Of a stretch of DNA of 64,000 nt, positions 18,554 to 29,318 are shown piece after piece. The position numbers and the translations under genes were made by a program. The notes below the pieces were generated by a model. It was not told where the DNA came from, ran no database searches, and was given only the letters and a program-made list of their open reading frames with translations. This DNA comes from an uncultured Sphingomonadales bacterium. GTDB lineage: Bacteria; Pseudomonadota; Alphaproteobacteria; Sphingomonadales; Rhodothalassiaceae. The stretch's first letter is position 1; each line of letters starts with the position of its first letter. Location: contig CANMND010000006.1 in the NCBI GenBank assembly GCA_947499155.1, positions 1-64,000 of the forward strand, read 5' to 3'.

Positions 18554-20032
18554 ATGAGCCATTTATCAACGACAGTCGGGACCACTTTGAAATCAGACGG
18601 CAACAGAACTGTCATGGTGGGGTCCTTTTTCCTTACCCTGTTTGCCAGTCTGTTTTTTCTTGTACAAGGCGCTGATGCCCGGCCCGCACCAGACGGCTTT
18701 GCTGATCTGGTAGAGGAACTTTCACCAGCGGTAGTGAATATATCGACAGTTCAAACGGTGAAACAGGGAGCCGGGCGTTCGCCCTTTCCACAGGGTTCAC
18801 CATTTGACCAGTTCTTTGATGAATTTTTCAACCGCAACCAGCCTAACCAACAAGGGCAAGAGGCACCGCCCATGCGTCGGATGCACAGCCTTGGGTCCGG
18901 CTTTATTATCGATGCCAGTGGTCTCGTCGTTACAAATAACCATGTAATTGATGAAGCTGATGAGGTGACTGTCCGCACCGTCGATGGTGAGGAGTATGAA
19001 GCTGATATCATCGGGCGCGATGTCGAAGGTGATATCGCCCTGCTTCGGATTAAATCCGACAAGAAATTCCCCTTTGTCAAATGGGGCAGCAGTGAAAAAG
19101 CCCGTGTTGGTGATTGGGTGCTGAGCATTGGCAACCCATTTGGTCTCGGTGGCTCGGTCACGGCAGGTATTGTGTCAGCCCATCATCGTGAGATCAGCGG
19201 CGGACCGTTTGATGATTTCATCCAGACAGATGCATCCATCAATCGGGGTAATTCCGGTGGTCCGTTGTTTAATCTGGATGGAGAAGTGATCGGCGTTAAT
19301 ACGGCTATCTTTAGCCCCACCGGTGGTAATGTAGGCATTGCTTTTGCCATACCGTCCAATCAGGCTCGAAACATCGTCGAGCAAATCGAGAAATACGGCT
19401 ATGCGCGTCGTGGTTTTCTGGGTGTCACTATCCAGCCTGTGGACAAGATGACGGCAGAGGCCCTTGGTCTTGCAGAGGCTGAAGGGGCTTTGGTCAATTC
19501 AGTTACGCCTGACAGTCCGGCTGACAAGGCCGGTATTCAGGATGGCGATATCATTGTTGCTTTCAATGGCAAAAAGGTCAAAAGCAGCACTGAACTTGTC
19601 AAAGTCGTCAGTTCTCTTGGTGTTGATGAAAAAGCGACCATTGAAGTACTGCGTGGTGGTGACCGCAAGACCTTGTCCGCCGTAACAGGTGAGCGTCCTC
19701 GCCCTGACAGTCCCGAAGATGTAACTGCGCCAAGTGTCAGTCAGGAACTGGGCATGGAGCTGTCCGACCTTAGCGCTGTATTGCGCCAGCAGTATTCCGT
19801 GCCGGACGATGTGAACGGTGCACTTGTATTGCGTGTTGCCCCCAATTTGAGACAAAGGGTGTCGCGCGGCGATGTGATAGTCGAGGTCAACCGTCAAGTT
19901 GTTAATAGTGCTTCTGATGTCAGCGCCGCCATTGCCACAGTCCGGGAAGAGGGACGGACAGCAGCGCTGTTGCGACTATACAGGAATGGAGACTTCTATT
20001 TCATCCCGATCCCGCTGGATGGTTCAGAATAA
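18554..20032 (+). CDS. degP: Periplasmic Do-like serine protease (DegP/DegQ/MucD)
   Basis: The 492-residue protein has an N-terminal signal segment (about 19-42, cleavage near ADA-RP). Its trypsin-like domain carries the catalytic triad H130 (VVTNNHVID), D160 (GDIALLRI) and S234 (RGNSGGPL), and two PDZ domains follow (about 290-375 and 400-485). It degrades or refolds misfolded envelope proteins. ATG 18554 is strongly supported by AAAGGAG six bases upstream; an in-frame start at 18467 would bury the signal peptide. A GC-rich hairpin terminator follows directly. Confidence 0.95.
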   Translation: MSHLSTTVGTTLKSDGNRTVMVGSFFLTLFASLFFLVQGADARPAPDGFADLVEELSPAVVNISTVQTVKQGAGRSPFPQGSPFDQFFDEFFNRNQPNQQGQEAPPMRRMHSLGSGFIIDASGLVVTNNHVIDEADEVTVRTVDGEEYEADIIGRDVEGDIALLRIKSDKKFPFVKWGSSEKARVGDWVLSIGNPFGLGGSVTAGIVSAHHREISGGPFDDFIQTDASINRGNSGGPLFNLDGEVIGVNTAIFSPTGGNVGIAFAIPSNQARNIVEQIEKYGYARRGFLGVTIQPVDKMTAEALGLAEAEGALVNSVTPDSPADKAGIQDGDIIVAFNGKKVKSSTELVKVVSSLGVDEKATIEVLRGGDRKTLSAVTGERPRPDSPEDVTAPSVSQELGMELSDLSAVLRQQYSVPDDVNGALVLRVAPNLRQRVSRGDVIVEVNRQVVNSASDVSAAIATVREEGRTAALLRLYRNGDFYFIPIPLDGSE

Positions 20033-20060
20033 GGTTTCTGCAACTGCTTAAAATACAGGG

Positions 20061-20087
20061 AAAGGCCGGCATTTTGCCGGCCTTTTT
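20061..20087. terminator. Bidirectional terminator between degP and serB
   Basis: The ten-base stem AAAGGCCGGC / GCCGGCCTTT with a five-base loop is followed by Ts on the plus strand and by Ts on the minus strand. It lies between convergent degP and serB, so it can serve both. Confidence 0.92.
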
Positions 20088-20986
20088 CATTTGTCTTCAA
20101 TGATTTCGTGCTGATGGTAACCCTGGATAAACAATAATGTTTGCAGGTTCGTATGACGAATGGAGATGGCTGCCGCATTTTCGGTCTTTGGTTTGGCGTG
20201 ATAAGCAACGCCCAGCCCGGCTGTCTCCAGCATGGGAATGTCATTGGCACCGTCACCCACAGCCATGGTGTCTGACACTTCGAACCCATGATGCTTTATG
20301 AGATCAAGCAAGGTTTGACGCTTTGTTTCACCACTGACAATCGATCCAAGGATCGTGCCAGTAAGGCGCCCGGATTTTATGCCCAGAACATTGGCCCTGT
20401 GTCCATGAAAGCCAAGGAGAGCGGCAACCCTTTCTGTAAAGAAAGTAAACCCGCCTGAAACCAGCTTCGTGTAAGCTCCATTGGCGGCCATGGTTTGGAT
20501 CAGGGATCGGGCACCTGATGTTGCTTCTACCCTTTCATTATAGCAACGCAGTAAAACGGATTCGTCCAGACCTTCCAAAAGCGCGACACGTTTTTGCAAG
20601 GATTGCGTAAAATCCAGTTCGCCTTGCATGGCGGCTTCTGTGATGGCTGCGACTTTTTCCTTTACCCCTGCATAGTCGGCCAGTTCATCCACGCATTCGA
20701 TTGTGATCATTGTGGAATCCATATCTGCCAGCAGAAGCTTTTTGCGACGGCCTTCCACTGATTGCACCGCTATATCAACTGGCAAACCCGCCATGTGCCG
20801 TACAAGCGACGCTGAGAGGCCTGTGCGATCATGACAGGAGAATGTGATATCCAAGGCTTTGGAAGGAGCGAGGATATTTTCGCTTAATGTTCCGTACTGT
20901 GACCCAAGAAACGATACGGCTTTTGTCCGTACGGTCTCAAAAAGACGATCAGATGGCTTGACGATAAAGGTAACGACACTATTCAT
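20087..20986 (-). CDS. serB: Phosphoserine phosphatase SerB
   Basis: The 299-residue HAD-superfamily enzyme catalyses the last step of serine synthesis. The nucleophile motif is DMDST (88-92, nucleophile D88, acid/base D90). Motif II lies in KLVSGGFTFF, and motif III is MAVGDGANDIPML. An N-terminal region of about 80 residues resembles the ACT-like domain of longer SerB proteins. ATG 20986 agrees with family length. It is divergent from miaA with only 36 bases between starts, so promoters must overlap the coding ends or be compact. Confidence 0.94.
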   Translation of the reverse strand: MNSVVTFIVKPSDRLFETVRTKAVSFLGSQYGTLSENILAPSKALDITFSCHDRTGLSASLVRHMAGLPVDIAVQSVEGRRKKLLLADMDSTMITIECVDELADYAGVKEKVAAITEAAMQGELDFTQSLQKRVALLEGLDESVLLRCYNERVEATSGARSLIQTMAANGAYTKLVSGGFTFFTERVAALLGFHGHRANVLGIKSGRLTGTILGSIVSGETKRQTLLDLIKHHGFEVSDTMAVGDGANDIPMLETAGLGVAYHAKPKTENAAAISIRHTNLQTLLFIQGYHQHEIIEDK

Positions 20987-21022
20987 GGGCGCATCCGAAC
21001 ATGTTGCGAGGACTGATAATCG

Positions 21023-21976
21023 ATGAACGGGGCGATCCTTATTGCAGGACCGACAGCAAGCGGCAAGTCGTCGCTGGCCATGACGCTCGCCCGACATCAC
21101 GATGGCGTGATCATAAATGCGGACTCGATGCAGATATACAAGGATCTCACGGTTTTAAGTGCACGTCCGCATAAAGATCAGCAAGGAGACATACCACACC
21201 GGCTTTATGGTGCACTTGATGGCCGCGAACTTTGTTCGGCCGCCCGCTGGCATGATCTGGCCATGGGCGAGATCGACAAAGCACATGCCAAGGGACGGTT
21301 GCCGATTCTGGTTGGCGGCACGGGACTTTACTTTCGTACGCTTCTGGAGGGGCTTGCCCCGGTACCGCCCATACCTGATGAAGTCCGTGTCAAAGTCAGA
21401 ACAGATATGTCACTATCCGGCCCTCAGGCCATGCACCAGGCCTTGTTGGAACGCGATCCTGTTATGGCAGCCAGACTGGCACCAGCGGACAGTCAGCGCA
21501 TTGCACGAGCATTGGAAGTGGTTATAGCCACCGGTCGCTCACTGGCAGACTATCAAAAGGAAAAAGTGCCTGGCGGTCTTGCCGAAGCTGACGCGGCGGG
21601 GCGGCTTGTCAAGGCCGTTCTCGATTTGCCGAGAGATACACTTTATGCGCGATGTGACACACGCTTTCTGGAGATGATGGAGCAAGGGGCGCTTGCGGAG
21701 GTGGAAAGGTTGATCGCGCGCAATCTGGCCCCTGATTTGCCAGTCATGAAGGCGCTTGGTGTGCCGGCGCTTGCCCGATATCTGACGGGTACGGTTGCCA
21801 AGGACGATGCCATAAAAGAGGCACAGCAGCAGACACGAAATTACGCCAAACGCCAGATGACGTGGTTGCGAACCCAGTTCAAGGACTGGACAAGGCTTGA
21901 TGCACTGAATGTGAGCCAGGCGTTGCAAACGCTTGAAGACCTGATTGATGAAAGGAAACCATTGATATGCCGATGA
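21023..21976 (+). CDS. miaA: tRNA dimethylallyltransferase MiaA
   Basis: The 317-residue enzyme adds dimethylallyl to A37 of tRNAs reading UNN codons. It has the P-loop GPTASGKSSLA (8-18), NADSMQIYKDL with the catalytic Asp, IPHRLYG, and LVGGTGLYFRTL. A later RQMTWLRTQFKDW block gives tRNA contacts. It ends inside the ilvC start (ten-base overlap), so the two genes are co-transcribed. Confidence 0.96.
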   Translation: MNGAILIAGPTASGKSSLAMTLARHHDGVIINADSMQIYKDLTVLSARPHKDQQGDIPHRLYGALDGRELCSAARWHDLAMGEIDKAHAKGRLPILVGGTGLYFRTLLEGLAPVPPIPDEVRVKVRTDMSLSGPQAMHQALLERDPVMAARLAPADSQRIARALEVVIATGRSLADYQKEKVPGGLAEADAAGRLVKAVLDLPRDTLYARCDTRFLEMMEQGALAEVERLIARNLAPDLPVMKALGVPALARYLTGTVAKDDAIKEAQQQTRNYAKRQMTWLRTQFKDWTRLDALNVSQALQTLEDLIDERKPLICR

Positions 21977-22965
21977 AAGTCTTTACCGATAAGGACGTGG
22001 ATTGGTCGGTGTTTGACAAGCGGCGTGTTGCCATACTTGGCTATGGCAATCAAGGACATGCCCATGCGCTTAATTTGCGGGACAGTGGTGCAAAAGTGAT
22101 CGTCGGCGCACGTGCGGATTCACCGTCTGGTGACAAGGCAAAAGCAGCGGGTTTTGATGTCTACAGCTATGGTGAGGCAACGGCCTTGGCTGATGTGGTG
22201 ATGATGACCCTGCCTGATGAACATATTCCGGCCGTTTATAAAGCAGACGTGGCGCCTAATTTAAAGGCCGGTTCAGCTCTTGGCTTTGCCCACGGGCTGG
22301 CCGTCCATTTTGGCCATATAACTGTCAGAAAGGATGTAGATCTCTTTCTGATTGGCCCCAAAGGTGCAGGACGCTGGCTACGGGCTGAGTTTGAAGCCGG
22401 GCGCGGCCTTGCCTGTCTGTTTGCTGTGGAGCAGGACACAACCGGGCATGGGCGGGCCATTGCTCTTGCCTATGCCTCAGGTCTTGGCTGTGGGCGGGCA
22501 GGGATGGTGGAAACCAGTTTTGCAGAGGAATGCGAAACTGATTTGTTTGGTGAGCAGGCCGTTTTGTGTGGCGGCATACCGGCATTGATTGAAGCAGGCT
22601 ACGAAACACTTGTGGAAGCTGGTTACGCACCGGAAGTCGCCTATTTTGAGTGTCTGCATGAAGCAAAGCTCATTGTGGACCTGATGTTTGAGGCAGGACC
22701 AACTGCCATGCGTCATGCAATTTCCAATACGGCAGAATACGGGGGCTATCTGGCTGCAGATCGCCTGGTGACGGATGAGACCAGGGCGGAAATGCGGGCG
22801 ATTCTGGCTGAAATCCGCTCGGGTGCATTCGCTGACAGGTTGATGAAAGATACGCTGGCTGGCAGTCCGGAACTGGGCCGTTTTCGCGCGAAGCAAAACC
22901 AGGAGATCGAACCCGTGGGTGAAAGCGTACGCGGCCTGATGCCCTGGCTCGCACGGAAAGTTTAG
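21967..22965 (+). CDS. ilvC: Ketol-acid reductoisomerase (NADP+)
   Basis: The 332-residue protein is the second enzyme of valine/isoleucine synthesis. The Rossmann motif is GYGNQGHAHALNL (about 19-31). The Mg-binding and catalytic block appears as ETDLFGEQAVLCGG and YFECLHEAKLIVDLM, with a downstream SNTAEYGGY. The central part around GPKGAGRWLRAEFEAG departs from the usual GPGHTVRREYEEG sequence, so the enzyme is somewhat divergent. It begins inside miaA; the acetolactate synthase genes often found between them are absent here. Confidence 0.93.
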   Translation: MPMKVFTDKDVDWSVFDKRRVAILGYGNQGHAHALNLRDSGAKVIVGARADSPSGDKAKAAGFDVYSYGEATALADVVMMTLPDEHIPAVYKADVAPNLKAGSALGFAHGLAVHFGHITVRKDVDLFLIGPKGAGRWLRAEFEAGRGLACLFAVEQDTTGHGRAIALAYASGLGCGRAGMVETSFAEECETDLFGEQAVLCGGIPALIEAGYETLVEAGYAPEVAYFECLHEAKLIVDLMFEAGPTAMRHAISNTAEYGGYLAADRLVTDETRAEMRAILAEIRSGAFADRLMKDTLAGSPELGRFRAKQNQEIEPVGESVRGLMPWLARKV

Positions 22966-23145
22966 GGTGCGCCTGTCGTTTATGCGACTGATACGTTGTT
23001 AGAAATATTAACCTTCTTGATCCATCGTCTATAAAACGTACGCAAATGGTCAATCTGGGCACTTGCGGTTGGATAATAACTGTGCTCAAACGCCTATGGT
23101 GAACGGGCTCGCTTGAGTGCGGATCATATGGTATGGCGCGATTAA

Positions 23146-24201
<1,056 letters not shown>

Positions 24202-24282
24202 TCTGCTCGATCTGTTTGGTCACCTGAAAGCAGAATATATACTCTGCTCCATGTGTATCACGCACCATGAGAGGCTATTGAC

Positions 24283-25176
24283 TTGAAAACACCGCTCGCC
24301 AAAACCTCCAGAGGAATACTGGCGGGACGTGCCGGGCGATGGATATTTTCTGGACTCCTTTTCCTGTCAATGGTCATGCTTGTTCTGGGGAGAGTGAATC
24401 ATCCGGTGGTCGAGCGCATGCGGGCGAATGTCATTGATGTGACGAGCCCGTTTCTTGCCGTTCTCTCGCGTCCTATAGATCAGATTGATGCGGCGATGGA
24501 CTGGTTTGGCACGGTCTTGACGATGGTCTCTGAAAATTCCCGTCTTAAGGTTGAAAACGAGCGTTTGCGTCAATGGCAGGCGGCAGCCCTTGCACTTGAA
24601 CGTGAAAATGAACGCTTGCGTATTCAGCTTAATGCTCCGGTTCTTATGTCTAAACGTGTTGCAACCCCCCGAGTGATTGGGGTGGCGGGTGGTCCTTTCG
24701 TCAAAAGTGTGATGGTCAATGCCGGAACGCGTCAAGGCGTAATGCGGGATTTTCCAGTGGTGGACGAGCGTGGTCTTGTTGGACGTGTATTTGAGGCCGG
24801 TGCTTATTCTGCTCGTGTCTTGCTGATCACGGACCTTAACAGTCGCGTCCCGGTGCGCATTCAGCGAACAGGCGACCCTGCAATTGCACGTGGTCGCAAT
24901 GAGACTCTCCTTGAGATGTCATTCTTGCCCCATGATGCAGATCCTCAGATTGGTGATGCTATCGTGACATCAGGTGACGGGGGCATATTTTCTCCTGACA
25001 TTCTGGTTGGCCATATTATTTCCATAGAGACGGGAGACATCCGCATCCGTCCGGTCTCCCTGCTTGACAGGTTGGAGTTCGTGCAGGTGCTGATGCCTTT
25101 GTCGCGCGTGCTTCAAGAAGGCCTTGTTTCAGATGAGAACACTGTCCCGGCAACGCTGGAACAGGCAGAGCCATGA
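24283..25176 (+). CDS. mreC: Rod shape-determining protein MreC
   Basis: The 297-residue bitopic protein has an N-terminal transmembrane helix (about 20-37), a coiled coil (SRLKVENERLRQWQAAALALERENERLR, about 85-112), then the MreC beta domain (VVDERGLVGRVFEAGAYSARVLLITD). It bridges MreB filaments and PBP2 in the periplasm. The start is TTG 24283, with GAGG nine bases upstream. It overlaps mreD as ATGA. Confidence 0.95.
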   Translation: MKTPLAKTSRGILAGRAGRWIFSGLLFLSMVMLVLGRVNHPVVERMRANVIDVTSPFLAVLSRPIDQIDAAMDWFGTVLTMVSENSRLKVENERLRQWQAAALALERENERLRIQLNAPVLMSKRVATPRVIGVAGGPFVKSVMVNAGTRQGVMRDFPVVDERGLVGRVFEAGAYSARVLLITDLNSRVPVRIQRTGDPAIARGRNETLLEMSFLPHDADPQIGDAIVTSGDGGIFSPDILVGHIISIETGDIRIRPVSLLDRLEFVQVLMPLSRVLQEGLVSDENTVPATLEQAEP

Positions 25177-25682
25177 CTGATTTTCAAAGTGCAGTTCTGG
25201 CAAGTCTGAAGGCCATGGTGCCGGCACTTCTGGCACTGGTTCTGGCTACTTTGACCAAATTGCCATTGGGGGACGGGACGGGCGGTGTTCCAATGCCGCA
25301 TCTTACACTTATGCTGGTTTATTACTGGTCAATTCACAGGCCGGAACTTTTGCCGATGCCTGTGGTGGTTGGTATTGGCCTGTATCAGGACCTGATTTGG
25401 GGAGGTCCGCCGGGTCTCAATATGCTGGTACTTCTGATTGCGCAGGTGATACTGTCCAATCAACAATCGTTGTTTACCAGGCGGGATTTCATAGTCGGAT
25501 GGATGGGATTTGTCCCTGTGACGGTTCTTGCCATGGGATTGTCCTGGATCGTCGCCAGTCTTTATTATGGGGTTATAGCGCCTGGATATCCCCTTCTTAC
25601 ACATGGACTGACGACACTTGCCGCCTATCCGTTATTGGGCTGGCTATTTGGCCGGGTTGACCGTGTGTTAAAAAGAAACTGA
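25173..25682 (+). CDS. mreD: Rod shape-determining protein MreD
   Basis: The 169-residue protein is highly hydrophobic with about five membrane segments. It contains the MreD-like stretch GLYQDLIWGGPPGLNMLVLL (about 70-89) and a final TLAAYPLLGWLFGRV. It is the least conserved elongasome subunit, and the call rests on hydrophobic pattern plus its place between mreC and the PBP2 gene. Confidence 0.92.
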   Translation: MTDFQSAVLASLKAMVPALLALVLATLTKLPLGDGTGGVPMPHLTLMLVYYWSIHRPELLPMPVVVGIGLYQDLIWGGPPGLNMLVLLIAQVILSNQQSLFTRRDFIVGWMGFVPVTVLAMGLSWIVASLYYGVIAPGYPLLTHGLTTLAAYPLLGWLFGRVDRVLKRN

Positions 25683-25697
25683 ACGAAAGCGTTTTTG

Positions 25698-27581
25698 ATG
25701 ACACAACAGATGTCGCGATACAAAACCTTTACCCGCCGGGCAGCATTGCTTGCCGGGGCGCAAGGTTTGCTGGCGACAGCGCTTGCTGGGCGCCTTTATT
25801 ATCTGGGTGTGATTGAAGCAGATCAATATGAAATGCTGGCGGAAGATAACCGGATTTCCATTCGACTTCTGGCTCCTCGCCGGGGAGAAATTGTGGATCG
25901 CTATGGGGAAGCGATTGCGACGAACCGACAGGATTACCGGGTTTTTCTAATCCCTGAACAAGCGCATGACATCCGTGAGACCCTGGTAAGTCTTGGCCAA
26001 ATCATCGAGCTGAATGCACGGGACCATCAAAGAATTGAACGACAGATCAGTCGGCAGCGCTCGTTTTTGCCAGTGACGGTTGCACAGGGGCTTTCCTGGG
26101 AAGACTTTGCCAGACTTAATGTTGAAACCCCGGAGCTTCCGGGTATCCAGCCTGATAGTGGCCTGACCCGGTGGTATCCCGATGCGGCAACCGCAAGTCA
26201 GGTTGTGGGCTATGTTGGTACCGCCAGTGAAGATGATCTGGATGGAGACCCCTTGTTAAGTATTCCCGGTTTCAAGGTTGGCAAAAGTGGTCTGGAAAGT
26301 ACCTTTGACCGGCAATTGCGTGGCCGGGCAGGATCACGTCGGGTTGAGGTCAATGCCTATGGCCGCACCATTCGCGAACTGGCGCGGACTGAAGGCCTGG
26401 CGGGCGATGATGTAACCCTGACCCTTGATATGGGCTTGCAACGGGCTATTGCTGAACGGGTAGGGGAAGAAGCCGCCGGTGTCGTCGTGATGGATGTGGA
26501 GGCGGGCGACATCTACGGTTATGTTTCAAGTCCTGCCTATGACCCCAATGTCTTTAATCATGGCATTAGCCGGGAAAACTGGCAGGCCTTGTTGCAGGAT
26601 CCACGCAAACCTCTGGTAGATAAATGCGTATCAGGCCAATATCCACCTGGCTCCACTTTCAAGATGGTTGTGGCGCTGGCGGCGCTGCATCATGGGATAA
26701 TCGGACCAAAGAAAACGATCTACTGCAATGGCCGGCACAGATTGGGGGATAATGTCTGGCACTGCTGGCGACGGGGTGGCCATGGCGCCATGGATATGGA
26801 AGCGGCCCTTGCACAGTCTTGTGACGTTTATTTCTATCAGATTGCCCTTGAATTGGGGATTGAGCGGATTGCCAGCTGGGCCGAGCGCTTTGGCTTGGGC
26901 GAGGTTTTTGATCTTGGAGTAGGGGGTGAGGCCAAGGGCCTTGTTCCCACTCCGGGCTGGAAATTTGCTACAACAGGCCAGCGTTGGGTTGGCGGTGAAA
27001 CACTTAATGTGGGGATCGGACAGGGCGCGTTACTTGCAACACCGTTGCAGTTGGCAGTCATGACGTCACGACTGGCCAATGGCGGCCACATGGTGGTACC
27101 ACGTTTGGTCCATGCGATTGGAACGGTCCCTTTTCCACAGAACCCTGTGTGGCCGAAGCTCGACATTGATTCTGGTCATCTTGCGATCATCAGGCGAGGT
27201 ATGGAAAAGGTGATGGAGCAGCGCGGAACAGCTTATGGCTCGCGTCTGAATATCGATGGGGTGACAATGGCGGGTAAAACCGGCACCTCTCAAGTGCGGC
27301 GTATTACTCAGGCTCATCGTGACAGTAATGTCCAACAGGCCGACCTACCGTGGAAAGAGCGCCATCACGCCTTGTTCGTTGCATATGCGCCCGCTGACAA
27401 GCCGCGCTATGCCGTTTCCGTGTTAATTGAGCATGGTGGTGGAGGGTCAAGTGCAGCAGCACCTGTTGGCCGCGATGTAATGGCCGAAGTTTTGAAGAGA
27501 GACCCGGCGAACAGGCCTGCCATTGATTTGCGGCTAGCCCATAACCGGCCTGCAGGCGGACTGGGGGCAAGCAATGAGTGA
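25698..27581 (+). CDS. mrdA: Penicillin-binding protein 2 (peptidoglycan transpeptidase)
   Basis: The 627-residue class B PBP has an N-terminal membrane anchor (about 12-32), a pedestal domain (RGEIVDRYGEAIATNRQDYRVFL) and a transpeptidase domain. The catalytic SxxK is in PPGSTFKMV, the SxN-type motif lies around AQSCDVYFYQIA, and KTGTS is in MAGKTGTSQ. It crosslinks lateral wall peptidoglycan with RodA. ATG 25698 directly follows an in-frame TTG 25695. It overlaps rodA by eight bases. Confidence 0.95.
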   Translation: MTQQMSRYKTFTRRAALLAGAQGLLATALAGRLYYLGVIEADQYEMLAEDNRISIRLLAPRRGEIVDRYGEAIATNRQDYRVFLIPEQAHDIRETLVSLGQIIELNARDHQRIERQISRQRSFLPVTVAQGLSWEDFARLNVETPELPGIQPDSGLTRWYPDAATASQVVGYVGTASEDDLDGDPLLSIPGFKVGKSGLESTFDRQLRGRAGSRRVEVNAYGRTIRELARTEGLAGDDVTLTLDMGLQRAIAERVGEEAAGVVVMDVEAGDIYGYVSSPAYDPNVFNHGISRENWQALLQDPRKPLVDKCVSGQYPPGSTFKMVVALAALHHGIIGPKKTIYCNGRHRLGDNVWHCWRRGGHGAMDMEAALAQSCDVYFYQIALELGIERIASWAERFGLGEVFDLGVGGEAKGLVPTPGWKFATTGQRWVGGETLNVGIGQGALLATPLQLAVMTSRLANGGHMVVPRLVHAIGTVPFPQNPVWPKLDIDSGHLAIIRRGMEKVMEQRGTAYGSRLNIDGVTMAGKTGTSQVRRITQAHRDSNVQQADLPWKERHHALFVAYAPADKPRYAVSVLIEHGGGGSSAAAPVGRDVMAEVLKRDPANRPAIDLRLAHNRPAGGLGASNE

Positions 27582-28716
27582 AGGCGCTTTATTCGGGCCT
27601 CGGCGGATGAAAAGCACTTTGCCGCAAAAGCTCGCCAACCTGAACTGGTTTGTAATCTTGTTGCTTGTGGCTATCGCTTGTGTCGGTTTTGCGATGCTTT
27701 ATTCCGTCGGTGGCGGGCGGTTTGATCCGTGGGCCAAAAATCAGGCAATCCGGTTTGGCGTGGCAATTATTCTGATGCTGGGCATCGCTCTTGTCGATCT
27801 GCGTTACATTCTGGCACTTGCATGGCCTGCTTATCTATGTGGTCTTGCCCTGCTTGTCGCTGTTGAATTTATTGGTGTCGTTGGGATGGGCGGCCAGAGA
27901 TGGCTTGATATCGGGTTTATGCGCATTCAGCCATCGGAACCCATGAAAATTGCACTGGTGATCCTGCTCGCCCGCTATTATCACGGACTGAACCAGTGGC
28001 AGGCCAGTCGGCTTTATTATCTTATCGTGCCGATCTGTCTGACTGCTTTGCCTCTTCTCCTGATTATCCGTCAACCTGACCTGGGAACGGCCTTGATGTT
28101 GGCTGCGGGGGGCATTGTGGTGGTGTTTTTGGCTGGGGCATCGAAATGGCTGTTTATCGGCGGCGGCCTTGCCGGACTTGCTGCAATTCCAATTGGCTGG
28201 GGCTTTCTGCATGATTACCAGCGCCAGCGTATTTTAACCTTTCTCAGTCCGGAAAGCGACCCATTGGGGGCAGGCTATCAGATCATGCAATCGAAGATCG
28301 CACTTGGGTCCGGCGGCGTGTCTGGTAAAGGCTTTCTGATGGGCACACAAAGTCACCTGAATTTTCTGCCAGAAATGAAAACCGACTTTATCTTTACAGT
28401 GCTTGCAGAAGAATTTGGCCTGGTTGGTGGTCTGACAATTCTTAGCCTTTATATGGTGGTATTGTTCTATGCGCTTTATGTGGCAATGACCTGTCGTAAC
28501 CAGTTTGGGCGACTGCTGGCCTCGGGCCTTGCATTCACTTTATTTTTATATGTGTTCATTAATATCGCCATGGTGATGGGAATGTTGCCGGTCGTTGGCG
28601 TCCCTCTGCCCATGATTTCCTATGGCGGGTCAGCCATGTTGACCATGATGGTCTCATTCGGGCTGATTTTATCGGTATCACTTAACCGCAAGCTGGTCAT
28701 ACCGCGCGGACAGTGA
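27574..28716 (+). CDS. rodA: Peptidoglycan glycosyltransferase RodA (SEDS family)
   Basis: The 380-residue polytopic protein has about ten membrane segments and the SEDS signatures GGQRWLDIGFMRIQPSEPMKIAL and FLPEMKTDFIFTVLAEEFGL. It ends with GVPLPMISYGGSAMLT. RodA polymerises lipid II glycan strands in partnership with PBP2, encoded immediately upstream. It is the last gene of the elongasome operon. Confidence 0.96.
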   Translation: MSEGALFGPRRMKSTLPQKLANLNWFVILLLVAIACVGFAMLYSVGGGRFDPWAKNQAIRFGVAIILMLGIALVDLRYILALAWPAYLCGLALLVAVEFIGVVGMGGQRWLDIGFMRIQPSEPMKIALVILLARYYHGLNQWQASRLYYLIVPICLTALPLLLIIRQPDLGTALMLAAGGIVVVFLAGASKWLFIGGGLAGLAAIPIGWGFLHDYQRQRILTFLSPESDPLGAGYQIMQSKIALGSGGVSGKGFLMGTQSHLNFLPEMKTDFIFTVLAEEFGLVGGLTILSLYMVVLFYALYVAMTCRNQFGRLLASGLAFTLFLYVFINIAMVMGMLPVVGVPLPMISYGGSAMLTMMVSFGLILSVSLNRKLVIPRGQ

Positions 28717-28835
28717 CGACAGACCTGGCGCTGAATGACGTATTTTGAACAAAGTATTCTAATAGGAGAGCGCGACAAGTGCGCAGCATCGGGCGATACA
28801 CTTGCAGGTTTTTCTTGGATCAGGGGCAGTTCAGG

Positions 28836-29255
28836 ATGACGCGGATTGCGATCATACATTTGGTTATCTTCGGCTTTATTTTCGTGCTGGCACCTATGGG
28901 CCAGGCACATGACGTGCCGGTATATGGTGTCTGGGAGACTGAAGGCGGCAAGTCTCAGGTCCAGATTTACCCTTGTGACGATGATGAGCTTATTTGTGGC
29001 CGGCTTGTCTGGACGCCGGAGGGCAAGCGCGTGGGCGAGCCAATCTTAAGTGATTTTTCGTCCAATGGTTCACGATTAAGTGGTGGTCGGATACACGATC
29101 CCCGTACTGGTAAGACCTATAAGGCCAAGCTGGAAGTGGCAGCGCCAGACGAACTCAAAGTCAAAGGTTGCTGGTTCGTCTTTTGCGGCAGCCAAAGCTG
29201 GACCCGCGTATCTGATGACGAAGCGGACCAGTCGCAACAGATCGAAGCGGACTGA
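28836..29255 (+). CDS. Secreted DUF2147 domain protein
   Basis: The 139-residue protein has a clean signal peptide (MTRIAIIHLVIFGFIFVLAP, cleavage near GQA-HD). The DUF2147 core has VYGVWETEGGKSQVQIYPC, GRLVWTPEG, GGRIHDPRTGKTYKAKL and LKVKGCWFVFCGSQSWTRV. It resembles a small lipocalin-like barrel of unknown ligand. The ATG at 28836 puts the signal peptide at the N-terminus; GTG 28779 is in frame but unlikely. It converges with putA. Confidence 0.88.
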   Translation: MTRIAIIHLVIFGFIFVLAPMGQAHDVPVYGVWETEGGKSQVQIYPCDDDELICGRLVWTPEGKRVGEPILSDFSSNGSRLSGGRIHDPRTGKTYKAKLEVAAPDELKVKGCWFVFCGSQSWTRVSDDEADQSQQIEAD

Positions 29256-29256
29256 T

Positions 29257-29287
29257 TAAAAGCCGGGACACTATCCTTGCCCCGACT
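29257..29287 (-). terminator. Terminator of putA
   Basis: On the minus strand AGTCGGGGCA / TGTCCCGGCT form a ten-base stem with two G-U wobbles and a seven-base loop, followed by TTTT. The wobbles pair only in the minus-strand RNA, supporting use by putA, whose stop is 32 bases upstream. Confidence 0.75.
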
Positions 29288-29318
29288 CTAAAAGTGTTTG
29301 GCTTAAGCTTTTGAATAT

